A stretch of DNA of 64,000 nt from Coleophora flavipennella (lineage: Eukaryota > Arthropoda > Insecta > Lepidoptera > Coleophoridae): the NCBI GenBank assembly GCA_947284805.1, contig OX369273.1, forward strand, positions 8,645,501 to 8,709,500, given 5' to 3'. Both the position numbers and the translations under genes were made by a program. Shown piece by piece: positions 32,216 through 42,846 of this stretch (positions are counted from its first letter, which is position 1; each line of letters begins with the position of its first letter). Below the pieces are notes generated by a model that saw only the letters and a list, made by a program, of their open reading frames with translations, ran no database searches and had not been told where the DNA came from.

Positions 32216-32785
32216 TTTATTATTATTATTATATTCAATCAGTGCGTCACAACTTTATGGTGCCTGCTTAACTTCCCCAAGCTCACTGTTACGTTAAACT
32301 CGTCATCGTACCAACTGAAAGTACTTCAAAATAATGAATAATTTCGATTTGAAAAGCAAATTATACATACATAAAATATAAGCTTCACTTAAAATTAAAA
32401 CATTTTAATTATATTGTTAATGACTAAAGGCCATACAATTTATTAAGAGACAAAAAGTCACAAGTTACCATGAACCACTAGCCCCGCCCGAGGTAACCGA
32501 CGTAACTGGCAGAAGGATAATCTCTACGCTAAGGGAATTTAAAGAAGTACGGTTAAAGGTTCAGCTGAATTCGGGTACGGGAATGAAATCAGTTGCAAAT
32601 TATGTGACCCACTTACTGACTTCATGTAAATTGCGAAGAGCAGAACGCTTTCTTTTTAATAAATTTGATTTTCGGATGGGATACAGTAAACAACGGTGAA
32701 CGGTTTATCTAGGCCAAAAATATGCTTTTAAGAACTGATGTAAGGTGATCCGTGTATTCATTATTTAAAAAAATAACGAAATAGA

Positions 32786-33012
32786 AATGTGTGCTTGGAC
32801 ACATAGTAGAAGTGAAACTTCAACGGACAAGTGGAAAGGGTGACCCAGGCTAAGTACCTGTTTTATGTCTCCATCTCAACTTTTCTCTAATCTACGAATA
32901 CAGCCGTTACCTTCTCTCCGCCGCCGCAGCCAGACTTTCTCTGTCTACCGTCTCCACGCGGCCGTAACGCTTTTTCGTGACAGAAAAAATCTTAATAACC
33001 CCCCCGTCTATA
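32786..33012 (-). repeat. Dispersed repeat (family H), copy 1
   Basis: Inverse of the element at 51076-51365. Shared phrases are gtgtgcttggacacatagtagaagtgaaacttc at one end and ggccgtaacgctttttcgtgacagaaa..ccccccgtctata at the other. Confidence 0.6.
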
Positions 33013-33040
33013 TCGGGTGCCTTTTTATTAGTTGTTGATA

Positions 33041-33230
33041 GCAAAGGATATGAATGTACTCGTGATTACAAACAACTTTCCCAAAGAAACTATATGTCGA
33101 ATTTTGGTCCTCGATACTAAGTTATGAAATCGGCAAAAATTTTATCAAAAAAAATAGTTACCAAAAAATTTTTTTCATATTTCTTTAGGAAAGTTGTTTG
33201 TAGTCACGAGTACTTTCATATCCTTAAAAG
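33041..33230. repeat. Short fold-back element
   Basis: The phrase aaggatatgaatgtactcgtgattacaaacaactttcccaaagaaa is mirrored by tttctttaggaaagttgtttgtagtcacgagtactttcatatcctt, giving ~46-bp arms around a ~100-bp centre. It resembles family K only in the acaactttcccaaag motif. Confidence 0.65.
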
Positions 33231-33537
33231 TCACCCTATATAGAAATTTCACTTCAAAAATAAGATGGTTTGCATGTTACAGTTCGATTCATTTTCAACC
33301 GATCTTAAAATAGGAGGAGGTTATCAATTTGACTGTATGTTTTTTTGTATATTTGTTACTCGATATCTTCGCATATTGTAAACCGATTTTCATGATTCCA
33401 TTTTTTATCCGACAGAGTATACTATCAAGTTGATTTCATACAATTTTTGTCAAAATCGGATAAGTATTTTTTTTTAATGAACAAAAACCGAAAAACGTAC
33501 CAAAATTGTACTTGCTTGTTGCGATTGAAGTCGGTTT

Positions 33538-33770
33538 TTAGGGTTCCGTACCCAAAGGGTAAAAACGGGACCCTATTACTATGACTCCGTTGTCCGTCCG
33601 TCTGTCTGTCTGTCTGTCCGTCTGTCACCAAGCTGTATTTCATGAACCGTGATAGCTTTATAGTTAAAAATTCACAGATTATATATTTCTGTTGCCGCTA
33701 TAACAACAAATACTAGAAATTAGAAACAGTACAAAAAAAATTGCCAGTTTTTTAACGTTTTTAGCGTTTC
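33538..33770 (+). mobile_element. Dispersed repeat (family L), 3'-truncated
   Basis: It starts ttagggttccgtacccaaaggg, with a gtctgtctgtctgtctg tract and the usual gctataacaacaaatactaga phrase. The cacttggccgg end is missing. Confidence 0.55.
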
Positions 33771-34169
33771 TAACTATATTTTTTCAGAAAAAATTCCACT
33801 AGTTTATTCATATCCATTCAGTGAATCTGTGAATATATCGGCTATTGGCTAGCCATTAATGTAACGAATACAAAAATTGAATTCTATTCTATTCCCATGA
33901 ATTTACACCGCCAAACCTATTTAGCAGTAATATTGATTGGACTATGTTCAGCTCAAATGCTGATCAGCCGATGAAACTGCTGTTAAGCTGATAAAATTGC
34001 TAATAATCATGTACAGGATATTTTCTTTTAATAGCTTTGCAAGATAAAGCGGCTTACGCGTAACGAGATGGTATCTTAGAGGCCCCGCACACTACACGGC
34101 AACAATATTTCAAGTAGGTTAGTACATATGTAATTCCGTGCTTCGCAAAGCTTGTTGCAAGACTATTGG

Positions 34170-34462
34170 TGCCCATTGCTGTCACTGGACGGTGGTCCTT
34201 AAGCCGTGTCAGTGGGTGGAGCACATAGGTCATAGAACAGATGACCGTTAAGGCAGTAAAGTACTCGAGTGGTGACCGCGCATCAGAAGACGGAGCATAG
34301 GAAGCCATTCCACTCGTTGGACCGACAACCTGGTGAAGGTCGCTTGAAGCCGCTGGATGTGGGCAGATCAGGACCGGTCGTTGTGAAATCTTTGGGATTC
34401 CTTTGTCCGCAGTCAGAAGTGGACGTCTTTTGGCTGTTATGATGATGATGATGATGATGAAA
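34170..34462 (+). pseudogene. RTE LINE 3' relic
   Basis: Forward copy of the last ~290 bp of the RTE ORF (gagcacataggtcatagaacagatg, gttggaccgacaacctggtgaagg) with the GATGATGATGATGATGA tail at 34438-34460. The frame is broken. 34463-35013 shows nothing recognisable. Confidence 0.75.
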
Positions 34463-35024
34463 TACTATGAAACAGATAGATGTATGCATTCATTTTAATA
34501 ATATTAGTCCTTTATTAAACCTCTAGATGAACCTATTGAGAAATGAGTTTATCTATTGGTATTACTGTTAAGCGGTCATGATCATAAATACTTCGAATTG
34601 TCGAAATTACAGCTAGCCATAGATTCCATTTTAAACGACTTAGGAAATAGGAGGAGGAGATTCTTAACTAATGAACTTTAGATAATTTAGGGGCTTTAGG
34701 GGCATTGTGTTGACTCCTTTGGCTACCTACTTTCTTATCTCAGTCTAATCATCACCTAGCAACTTAGTACTGCAGCGTCGGCGCACCCTCCAATTATGCC
34801 GATGCACGCACAAAAAAGTTGGTTATAGAGGTAGGGGCAGTTTTCTTTTTATAATAGACAAATCCACCATAACCTAATATATTGAAACCGATTTTATGGC
34901 AAAAGATATGAAAAAAAATAAAACGTAAAATATGGAAATAGACAATATGGAATCGGTGATCAGGATAGGAATGACAATTTAAAAAAAATAACAAAAATGC
35001 TACTAAACTTTGATTCTTCATAAT

Positions 35025-35317
35025 CATTATATCAGCTCATTTACGTCCCCAGCGAGGGGCTCGAGACTACCCTGAATTAGGGCGATCGGGCCTTAGTCGA
35101 CCACGCGGGCCCAGTGCGGGTTGGTCGACTTCACTCACAACCTGCGAGTTTCTTCGCAGGCGTGTGCAGGTTTCCTCACGATGTTTTCCTTCACCATAAG
35201 AGCATCGAATAAACGTACATATGAAATCTAAATTTGAAATCACATTGGTACGTGGCAGGTTCGAACCACGACCTCCCAGACAGGAGGCGGCGGCCCTAGC
35301 CATTACACCACCGACGC
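35025..35317 (-). mobile_element. SINE A, full-length with TSD
   Basis: Inverted full copy: atatcagctcat tail at the left, B-box complement ggttcgaacc near 35259, and head complement ccattacaccaccgacg at the right. TTCTTCATAAT at 35014-35024 is repeated at 35318-35328. Confidence 0.85.
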
Positions 35318-35343
35318 TTCTTCATAATATCTGTCAACATTTG

Positions 35344-35505
35344 GGCAAAGCTGCAACGACAAAAGTTACGACAAGTAGGCCAACTACAACGATAACAGTT
35401 ACGACAAGAAGGCCGCTTAGGCAGAGCTGCATCGACAAAATTTACGACAAGTAGGCCGCTTAGGCAGAGCTGCAATGACAAAAGTTACGACAAGTAGGCC
35501 GCTTC
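35344..35505 (+). repeat. 43-bp minisatellite, about four units
   Basis: Units of gcagagctgca.cgacaaaa followed by gttacgacaagtaggccgctta. Two units are near-identical (from ~35418 and ~35461) and the first two are diverged. The array begins only 15 bp after the SINE A target duplication. 35506-35890 shows nothing recognisable. Confidence 0.75.
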
Positions 35506-35901
35506 ATGCACAAGGAGCTTTATTTCGAAGGCTTCGAATCGCAAGAATCTAAGTAGAAAATCTATTTGTAAAAGAAAATCAAGAGGGCCTATCAGAATTT
35601 GCTAGTGAGGTCTGACTAGAAATTTTGTAAATTGCAGTGCAAAAAGATGATGCAATAATAATAATCAGTAGGTGCAGCTTTCTCATTAGACAAAATTGTT
35701 GTAATCTAATCAGAATGCTCGAGTAATCAGAACAGTGTTACTAAAATTGCAATGCATACATTATTACAGTTGTAACGAGAAAATAAGGTTTCCATAAATT
35801 CTAACACTAGACTATATTATATGTGGACAGTTTTCGGAAAGGATAATTTGTCTCAAATTTTTCAGTGGTCAATCAATTAATTAATCAATGAAATATGCTT
35901 T

Positions 35902-36184
35902 CATCATATCAGGCGAAAATCTTCCACTGCCGGACAAAGGCCTCCCCCAAGGATTTCCAGGACGACCGGTCCTGCTCTGCCTGCATCCATCGGCTTTCCG
36001 CGATCTTCACCAGGTCGTCGTTCTACCACGTGGAAGGCGAAATGAGGAGATCCGCAGGAGAATCAAAGTAACCGACATAGCTCACAGAATCGCTAAACTG
36101 AAGTGGCAGTGGGCAGGGCACATAGCTCGTAGAACAGATGGCCGATGGGGCAGTAAAGTTCTTGAGCGCACCGGAAAACGTAGC
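35902..36184 (-). mobile_element. RTE copy with 5' inversion, flanked by TSD
   Basis: Positions 35902-36029 are the RTE 3' end in minus orientation (catcatatcaggcg...). Positions 36030-36184 are an RTE internal piece in plus orientation (gaaatgaggagatccgcagg...ctcgtagaacagatgg). One 11-bp duplication, AAATATGCTTT, encloses both (35891-35901 and 36185-36195). This was therefore a single insertion event with an inverted 5' part, the product expected from twin priming. Confidence 0.85.
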
Positions 36185-36724
36185 AAATATGCTTTATTGT
36201 ACAATAAATAAAAATTCAAAAAAGGAATGTTCAGGATCAAAGCGCTTAGTTTCCAATTCCATGACAAAGTAACAATTTTGAATAAGAACGCAGATGAAAG
36301 CAATCTAGAACTTTGCTTTATTCTGGATAGCGCAGTACTCGTCGAAGATTGAAGTCAAATCCCATTTCAATTATCCTGGGAACATCATTGTCTCAGTAAT
36401 ATTCTCTAGGATTTGAACGATCGACAAAGAGCTGTAGTTACTGATGTTGGGGTTTGTGTCTTCATGTACTCGTATTTAAGATGTTTTTTATTTTAATCGT
36501 ATAAAAGAGAAATATTAAAAAAAATGTCTAATGCCGGTTGTATCTGATTGAAGTGATGGAAATGAAAGTTGTATTGTAGAATCCTCTTTCAAAGTTGCTT
36601 CTATCTTTGTAAAAAAAGCTGTAAAAATTCAAAGCTTTAAGATAAATGATATTGTAGTTTAAAAAAAACACTTTGGGCATAACTACACATTTTAAATTTT
36701 CTAAGTATTTAAGTATAACTTAAT

Positions 36725-36770
36725 GATGCCCGCGGCTTCGCCCGCGTGTATATCGAGGATTCGCGGTGCG
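36725..36770 (-). mobile_element. Helitron-like terminal fragment (family E)
   Basis: The stretch gcccgcggcttcgcccgcgtgt is the reverse complement of the family E 3' hairpin. CTAG is not preserved. 36200-36720 and 36775-37155 show nothing recognisable. Confidence 0.4.
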
Positions 36771-37156
36771 GATTTTTTATTATTATAAAAAACTAACAAA
36801 GTTTTATCGCAATTAAAAGATTACTTTTATAGTTTGCCTGCACAAACATACGGAAGTTTATTTTTTATACATAAAGATATGAGTCTCAGTTACAAGTTTA
36901 TTTCTCATTAATAAAGTGTAGATTATTCTGTTGTGCTTTTATTTTTTAATAAACACATAAAATAACAAACAATAATCTACAATTTTGATAAAATTTCAAT
37001 TTATGAAATTTATCAATGTCTTGTATCTTTCAAATAGTAATCCTGACACATGGTAAGCAATACCCATAGAATATAGATATATTAATGAATGTTATGTAGA
37101 ATTGCAGTACAGCAAATTAAAGCAATTTACCAACTCAAACAAATTCAATCAATCCG

Positions 37157-37287
37157 TATCATCACCATCACCACATCAGCCGAAAGACTTCCACTGCTAG
37201 ACAACGACCTGCTCCAAAAATTTACAAAACGACCGGTCCTGCGCTGCCCGCATCTGGAGGCTTACCGTGACCATCACCAGGTCATAT
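37157..37287 (-). mobile_element. RTE LINE 3' tip, degraded
   Basis: The tail catcaccatcaccacatcagccg and gaccggtcctgcgctgcccgc match the RTE 3' end in minus orientation, with many substitutions. Confidence 0.65.
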
Positions 37288-37409
37288 GTGATTTTAAACA
37301 TAATAACCACAGAAAATCTAATTTACATTTTGTTAAATACGTTTTGTTTCGAACTGTTCTGAAAATAAATTTTATAAATAAAACCCTCATCATATTTTGG
37401 GGCAGTTAG

Positions 37410-37790
37410 TGACGTCATATTAAAACAGAGTGAAATCCGAAGCGCAGTGCCACTCACAGCAGCAAACGAAATTAAACAATTATTCAAATGACACCGCTGA
37501 AATGAGCTTGATATGCATGGGTTACCAGCAGGGAGGATGACGTTCCTTAAAATAAAGGGTATTTATTGAACAACACTTTGAGGGATTTCGTTTTTTATAA
37601 GTTCGTGCGTGACGTCATATAAATCAGAGTAAAACCCGAAGCGCAGTGATACTCACAACAAAACGAAATTAAACAATTATTCAAATGACACCGCTGAAAT
37701 GAGCTTGACATGCGTGGATTACCAGTAAGAATGACATTCCTTAAAATTGACAATTTGGAGAGATTTCGTTTTTTAATTGAAAAGTTAATG
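37410..37790 (+). repeat. 200-bp direct repeat, two units
   Basis: Units start TGACGTCATAT at 37410 and 37610. They share cgaagcgcagtg, ctcaca, acgaaattaaacaattattc and gacaccgctgaaatgagcttga. Each opens with TGACGTCA, the palindromic CRE/ATF consensus. This may be chance or may reflect the repeat's own promoter. Confidence 0.7.
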
Positions 37791-38283
37791 GTATTTTTAA
37801 ACGAACTATCACTATTGAAATTTTTTCACACATACAGTAGTGTCACAGGCTAAGGGACGTGAAAGGATGACGTAAATTGGTTGTGATACGAAACTGAAGT
37901 AAGATTTTGGAGTTGCTACACATGTCTGCAGGAGTGTCGCAATCATTTTGTCCTTTACACATGCCAGTCCATTAGTCATCAAAAATTACTAACATAGGTT
38001 AAGGTAGATACTGACATGCCTAATAATGTATTTTATTTATAGTATCTATGTCATGTTATTTTTATAGTTTTTATATATCTATGGGCCTGTACTTTAGTAC
38101 TAAGTTGCCTGAAAATAAATGAATAATATTAATAATAATAAACCTAATTTTTTTCAATACAATGGACTGCACTGTCTACGTGACCAGTTGTAACGCGATA
38201 GGCTGTTTTTAGTTCTTTCATTCGACCTTTTTTCATTCCATCTATTTGTTCTTTTACGCATGCGCTGTCATCTGTGTGACAAT

Positions 38284-38398
38284 CATCATCATCATCATAT
38301 CAGCCGAAGTTAGGTCTCCGCCGAGGATTTCCACGACGACCGGTTCTACGCTGCCATATCCAGCGGCTTCCCGCGACCTTCACCAGGTTATCGGTCCA
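38284..38398 (-). mobile_element. 115-bp RTE 3' tip with TSD
   Basis: Minus-orientation RTE 3' end (catcatcatcatatcagccg...caccaggttatcggtcca). TGTGACAAT at 38275-38283 recurs at 38399-38407. 37791-38274 and 38408-38760 show nothing recognisable. Confidence 0.85.
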
Positions 38399-38762
38399 TG
38401 TGACAATATGATTTAAAAATCCGAATTCTTTCAATCATTCAATATCTTTCACCATTATAATAACTTTCGTTTCTTTTATCACAAAATTCTATCTAAATTA
38501 ATAAACAATTTATATTATCTAAAATAATTATTTTAAACCTGATATCTTCTAAACACCAATTTGGGTCTTATATTTTTACTTCGAAATAAATTCATCTGTA
38601 AACACGAACGGTTTTTACCCACGACCTATCGTACCCTACCTACCACCGACGTGTTACACAATAGATTTAATTTTTGCTTTTAGTTAAACGAATGTTTTAT
38701 CAGCAGTATCTAAATGACAGTAATCAACTTATTTATTTGTGGGAATTCACTTTATATCGTAT

Positions 38763-39017
38763 ACAGCGTGACTGATTAGACGATAAACGCATTTCAGGAA
38801 GTGAATGAGGAGATGAAACTGAACAATTTTCCCGAATAAACAATGGTCAATTCGTAAAAAAAATTAGCTCACATACAAAGTTGACTAATGAGCTGATCAA
38901 TTTGTATGAAAAGTCATTTTGTTTTAAGAATTGATCATAGGTTTCTCGGAAAAAGTTGTTCAGTTTCGCTTTCAGATTCACCTCCTGAAATTTCGCTTTA
39001 CCAGTCACCTGTATAGT
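38763..39017. repeat. Fold-back element related to family K
   Basis: The left part gtgactgattagacgataaa..atttcaggaagtgaat..gaaactgaacaattttcccga is mirrored at the right by ggaaaaagttgttcagtttc..attcacctcctgaaatttcgctttaccagtcac. The centre has atgagctgatcaatttgtatg, like other family K copies. Confidence 0.6.
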
Positions 39018-39193
39018 GACAAAAATGAAAAATGTTTTGGACTATACTCAAACACGCTATGTATGTAATATTCGCATAACATTCTTAAAAAGAAGACTGA
39101 AAATATGTAAACAGGTCCATACAAAAATGAACTACTTTCCGTCTCGATAACGAGCCGGGAAGTGGATATATAATTTAATTCATCATCATCATA

Positions 39194-42100
39194 TCAGCCG
39201 AAGGAAGTCCACTGCTGGACATAGGCCTCCCCCAAGGATCTCCACGACGACCGGTTCTGCGCTGCCCGCATCCAGCGGCTTCCCGCGACCTTCACCAGGT
39301 CATCGGTCCACCGAGTGGGAGGCCTGCCTACACTACGCTTTCCGGTGCGTGGTCGCCACTCGAGAACTTTACTGCCCCAACGGCCATCTGTTCTACGAGC
39401 AATGTGCCCCGCCCACTGCCACTTAAGTTTAGCAATTCTGAGAGCTATGTCGGTTACTTTGGTTCTCTTACGGATCTCCTCGTTTCTGATTCGATCACGC
39501 AGAGAAACTCCGAGCATAGCACGCTCCATTGCCCTTTGGGTGACCTTGAGCCTTCTTATGAGGCCCATAGTAAGCGACCATGTCTCAGTTCCGTACGTCA
39601 TCACTGGCAACACACATTGGTCGAAGACCTTGGTCTTAAGACACTGCGGTATCTGGGACGTAAAGATATTGCGAAGCTTCCCGAACGCTGCCCAGCCGAG
39701 TTGGATTCGACGATTGATCTCTTTCTCGAAGTTGGACCTACCTAACTGGACTGTTTGTCCCAGGTATACATATTCGGTAACAACTTCGAGTGTAGAGCCT
39801 CCAACCTTCAGAGGAGTAGGTATGACACGGACGTTTGACATAATTTTCGTCTTGTCCATGTTCATTCTAAGACCCACTTGTTGAGAGGCTCTACTGAGGC
39901 CATCGAGCATTGTGCCTAAGTCGTCCATAGTCTCAGCCATGATCACGATATCGTCAGCGAATCGAAGGTGGGTGATGTACTCGCCGTTGATATTGATGCC
40001 GAGTCCACCCCAGTCCAAAAGCTTGAAAACATCTTCCAAGGCGGCGGTGAACAGTTTCGGAGATATAACGTCTCCCTGTCTCACCCCTCGATGCAGCTGG
40101 ATAGGTTCCGAGTTTTGATCCTGGAGGCGAACCGACATGGTGGCGTATTCATACAAACACTTCAGCACTTCGATATATCGATAGTCAATTTGGCACCTCT
40201 GGAGAGACTGTAACACAGCCCAGGTTTCGACCGAATCGAAGGCTTTCTCATAGTCCACGAACGCCAAGCATAGTGGCTGATTGTACTCTTCGGTCTTCTG
40301 TATAATCTGCCGCAGCGTATGTATGTGGTCTATGGTACTAAATCCTTTTCGGAAACCGGCTTGTTCGGGAGGCTGGAAGTCGTCAAACCTGCGTGCGAGA
40401 CGATTCGTAATGACCCTCGAAAACAGTTTGTAGACATGGCTCAGAAGTGAGATGGGTCTGTAGTTCTTCAGCAGGGTATTGTCGCCCTTTTTGAAGAAAA
40501 GCACGACCACACTTCTGTGCCATGCCTTAGGCGTTTGTCCCTCAAGTATAACGGAATTAAATAATTTCTGAAGAGCTTTAAGTACCGGTGTTCCACCTGC
40601 TTTCAGAAGTTCAGCCGTAATTCCATCATCACCCGGTGCCTTATTGTTTTTAAGCTGTTTAAGAGCCATTCTAATCTCGTACAGGCTGACGTCCGGGATA
40701 TCTTCGGTATAGTGTCGGGTAAGTCTAGCTCTTGGGTCTTTAGCCAGATCGCTGACAGGCAGACGTGTGGTCGTGTACAATTGTCCGTAGAACTTCTCAA
40801 CTTCTTCCAGCAACTCAGTCTTAGACGATATGATCCTGCCGTCCTCAGTCTTCAGCTTGGTCAGTTGGCTTTGACCAACAGACAGATCTCTAGCGAACAC
40901 TTTTGAGCCTTTGTTGTTCTCAATCGCCTCTTTAATACAATTTGTATTAAAGTGGCGCAAATCGCGAGTTAGAGACTTAGAGATCTGCCTGTTTAGGTGC
41001 CGATACTGAGTAGCGTCTTCAGAGGACTGCAAAACCAATCTGCGTCTTTCTTCCATGAGGTTGCTGGTGAAGTCAGAGATTTTTTTGGTTCTGTTTGAAC
41101 GGCGAGTTTTGAAAATCTTAGACCCGACCGTTTGGTCAATTTCCACGAACCTGTCGTTATAATCGTCCACATTCTCGCAGTCTCCTAGGCATTCGAAGCG
41201 ATTGTGCAACTCGAGCTGAAAGTTTTCGGGGTTTTGGAGCTGGATGGGCGCTGGTCGGAGTGTGGACTTCATCAGTCGACATCTTTCTAGCTTGGTCTTT
41301 AGATTCAATGTGCCTCTTACCATTCGGTGATCGCTTCCTGTTTTGACTGAGTTGATCACAGAGACATCATTGAATATTTGCCTTCTTGTCGACAAGATGA
41401 AGTCGATCTCGTTCTTCTTTACGCCATTGGGATGCAACCATGTCCACTTTCGCTGTTTAGGCTTTTTGAAGAAGGAGTTCATCATAAAGAGGCCCTCCTT
41501 CTCCATAAAGTCGGCCAGCAGCTGGCCACGTGCATTTCTCTCTCCATATCCAAATTGCCCCACTCTCAGCTCACCATCACTTCTTTTGCCCAGTTTCGCG
41601 TTAAAGTCCCCCATAACAATGGTGTATTGAGTCCGGGAGCTATTATGTAGAGCTCTAGAGATATCCTCATATAGGAGCTCCACTTCATCGTCGGAGTGTT
41701 GCGCGGTCGGTGCATATACCTGAATAACTTTCAGCGAATACCGTTTGGTAATTCGGAGAATAAGGTACGCTACCCTCGTCGAAACACTCTCAATCCGGAC
41801 CACATTGTTAATGAGGGACTTGTGGACTAGAAACCCGACACCACCCTCGGACAGTTGGTCGCCCTCCCGGAAATAGAGCAGGTTTCCGGATTTAAGGATT
41901 ATGGTGTCCTCCCCCTCTCTTCGGACTTCACACAATCCTACGATGTCCCATCGTAACCTGCTCAATGCTTCCTCGAGTTCTGTTAGCTTTACGTCGGTTC
42001 GCAGTGTGCGCGTGTTGTAGGTTGCCAGGGCCAGAGGTCTTTTGTTGAGGTAGCCTGGCATCTGCCGGGGATTCTTCGCACCCCATGCCCCGCCGTTACC

Positions 42101-42244
42101 TTGACCGCTACCGGAGCCAGGAATAGCGGGGCCGCCGGGGACTAGGGGCCGTTTTTTCTTTGTGTCGGTCATTTGGGGGGTGTTGCCGTAATCGCCACGC
42201 TTGGCAGGCGGGTTGGCGATCGCAGTGTTGCAGATTGGCTGCAA
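39194..42244 (-). CDS. RTE-type endonuclease/reverse transcriptase polyprotein, intact
   Basis: A 1016-residue protein that nicks target DNA and copies its own RNA at the nick (target-primed reverse transcription). Residues ~70-310 form an APE-type endonuclease, with N77, E106, GDFNA at 212-216 and SDHR at 304-307. Residues ~530-830 form a reverse transcriptase, with QAGFRKGFS at 628-636, FVDYEKAFDS at 672-681, QGDVISPKLF at 723-732 and the catalytic FADD at 762-765. The C-terminal ~130 residues (KWQWAGHIARR, then SVGRPPTRW) are typical of RTE proteins, some of which are annotated in databases as craniofacial development protein 2-like. The first ATG (42244) precedes a Gly/Pro-rich linker and is the only upstream start in frame. 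A downstream start near residue 25 is possible. No stop or frameshift is present and all key motifs are intact, so the element could still be active. Expression is not shown. Confidence 0.93.
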   Translation of the reverse strand: MQPICNTAIANPPAKRGDYGNTPQMTDTKKKRPLVPGGPAIPGSGSGQGNGGAWGAKNPRQMPGYLNKRPLALATYNTRTLRTDVKLTELEEALSRLRWDIVGLCEVRREGEDTIILKSGNLLYFREGDQLSEGGVGFLVHKSLINNVVRIESVSTRVAYLILRITKRYSLKVIQVYAPTAQHSDDEVELLYEDISRALHNSSRTQYTIVMGDFNAKLGKRSDGELRVGQFGYGERNARGQLLADFMEKEGLFMMNSFFKKPKQRKWTWLHPNGVKKNEIDFILSTRRQIFNDVSVINSVKTGSDHRMVRGTLNLKTKLERCRLMKSTLRPAPIQLQNPENFQLELHNRFECLGDCENVDDYNDRFVEIDQTVGSKIFKTRRSNRTKKISDFTSNLMEERRRLVLQSSEDATQYRHLNRQISKSLTRDLRHFNTNCIKEAIENNKGSKVFARDLSVGQSQLTKLKTEDGRIISSKTELLEEVEKFYGQLYTTTRLPVSDLAKDPRARLTRHYTEDIPDVSLYEIRMALKQLKNNKAPGDDGITAELLKAGGTPVLKALQKLFNSVILEGQTPKAWHRSVVVLFFKKGDNTLLKNYRPISLLSHVYKLFSRVITNRLARRFDDFQPPEQAGFRKGFSTIDHIHTLRQIIQKTEEYNQPLCLAFVDYEKAFDSVETWAVLQSLQRCQIDYRYIEVLKCLYEYATMSVRLQDQNSEPIQLHRGVRQGDVISPKLFTAALEDVFKLLDWGGLGININGEYITHLRFADDIVIMAETMDDLGTMLDGLSRASQQVGLRMNMDKTKIMSNVRVIPTPLKVGGSTLEVVTEYVYLGQTVQLGRSNFEKEINRRIQLGWAAFGKLRNIFTSQIPQCLKTKVFDQCVLPVMTYGTETWSLTMGLIRRLKVTQRAMERAMLGVSLRDRIRNEEIRKRTKVTDIALRIAKLKWQWAGHIARRTDGRWGSKVLEWRPRTGKRSVGRPPTRWTDDLVKVAGSRWMRAAQNRSSWRSLGEAYVQQWTSFG

Positions 42245-42364
42245 ATCACGGAAAGACGCTGCTGCCCATCCTCCGGTTTGAGTCCCTTAGTCGGCTCTTA
42301 CGACACCTATTGGATGAAATAGGATGGCCCTATTCTAAGCCGGGAGCCATACGGTTTAATTACT
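42245..42364 (-). promoter_or_regulatory. 5' leader of the RTE LINE (possible internal promoter/ribozyme region)
   Basis: This ~120-nt leader is GC-rich and contains, in sense, GTATGGCTCCCGGC, GGGCCATCC, GTCGTAAGAGCCGAC and CTAAGGGACTC. RTE elements must carry their own promoter here. Some RTE and R2 elements start with an HDV-like self-cleaving RNA (family knowledge). Only part of that fold can be drawn here; see findings. Confidence 0.4.
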
Positions 42365-42846
42365 TAATTTAATTACTGTCGGATAATTAATTGAAACAAT
42401 CTTATAACACACTGAGATGTACAGAACGAAAATCTCATACAACCAAGTAAAAACATAGTCGGATAAATAAAAACTCCTTGGTCAGAGTTTTGTTGGCTGC
42501 TTTTTTAAAAATTTTAAAAGCCGGCGGCAGCGCAGTGATGGCGGCGCTGTGATTCAAAAAGTAAATCGGCGGAAACAAATCAAAAGCGTACGTCACTGCA
42601 TTCCCTGCTCTTTCAAAATTTAAGATATTTATTCAAAATAGGTGCAAACTACACTCCTTCTGATAGTGATTACATAATTTTATTTGTAAAAAATCAAAAA
42701 AATAAACAATCATTAGGTAATAACGTCAAAATTCAATCCTGGATATAAAAAAACTAATTATGTCATTAGAACATGAGATCAATATAAAACGAGAATTTGT
42801 ACATTAAAATCATTAAATGTCATGAATGCCTTTCACAAGTGTATGC

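Larger units (their letters stand above)
39181..42364 (-). mobile_element. Complete RTE-clade LINE with TSD
   Basis: A 3.18-kb non-LTR retrotransposon read on the minus strand. TAATTTAATT lies at 39171-39180 and again at 42365-42374 as the probable target duplication. The 5' leader is ~120 bp. One ORF fills nearly all of the element, and the stop codon lies only ~13 bp before the end, followed by a (TGATGA)n tail. A single ORF with endonuclease then reverse transcriptase, an almost absent 3' UTR and a short-repeat tail are typical of the RTE clade. It is the likely source type for all RTE fragments here. Confidence 0.85.

Noticed and set aside
34283..34489. Minus-strand frame starting with a run of eight histidines
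   Set aside because: The histidines come from reading the GATGATGATG tail of an RTE relic backwards, so the frame has no biological meaning.
39315..41650. Plus-strand open frames of 64-189 codons across the RTE element
   Set aside because: They are antisense to the intact 1016-codon RTE ORF. They have no motifs of their own and are explained by codon constraints on the other strand.
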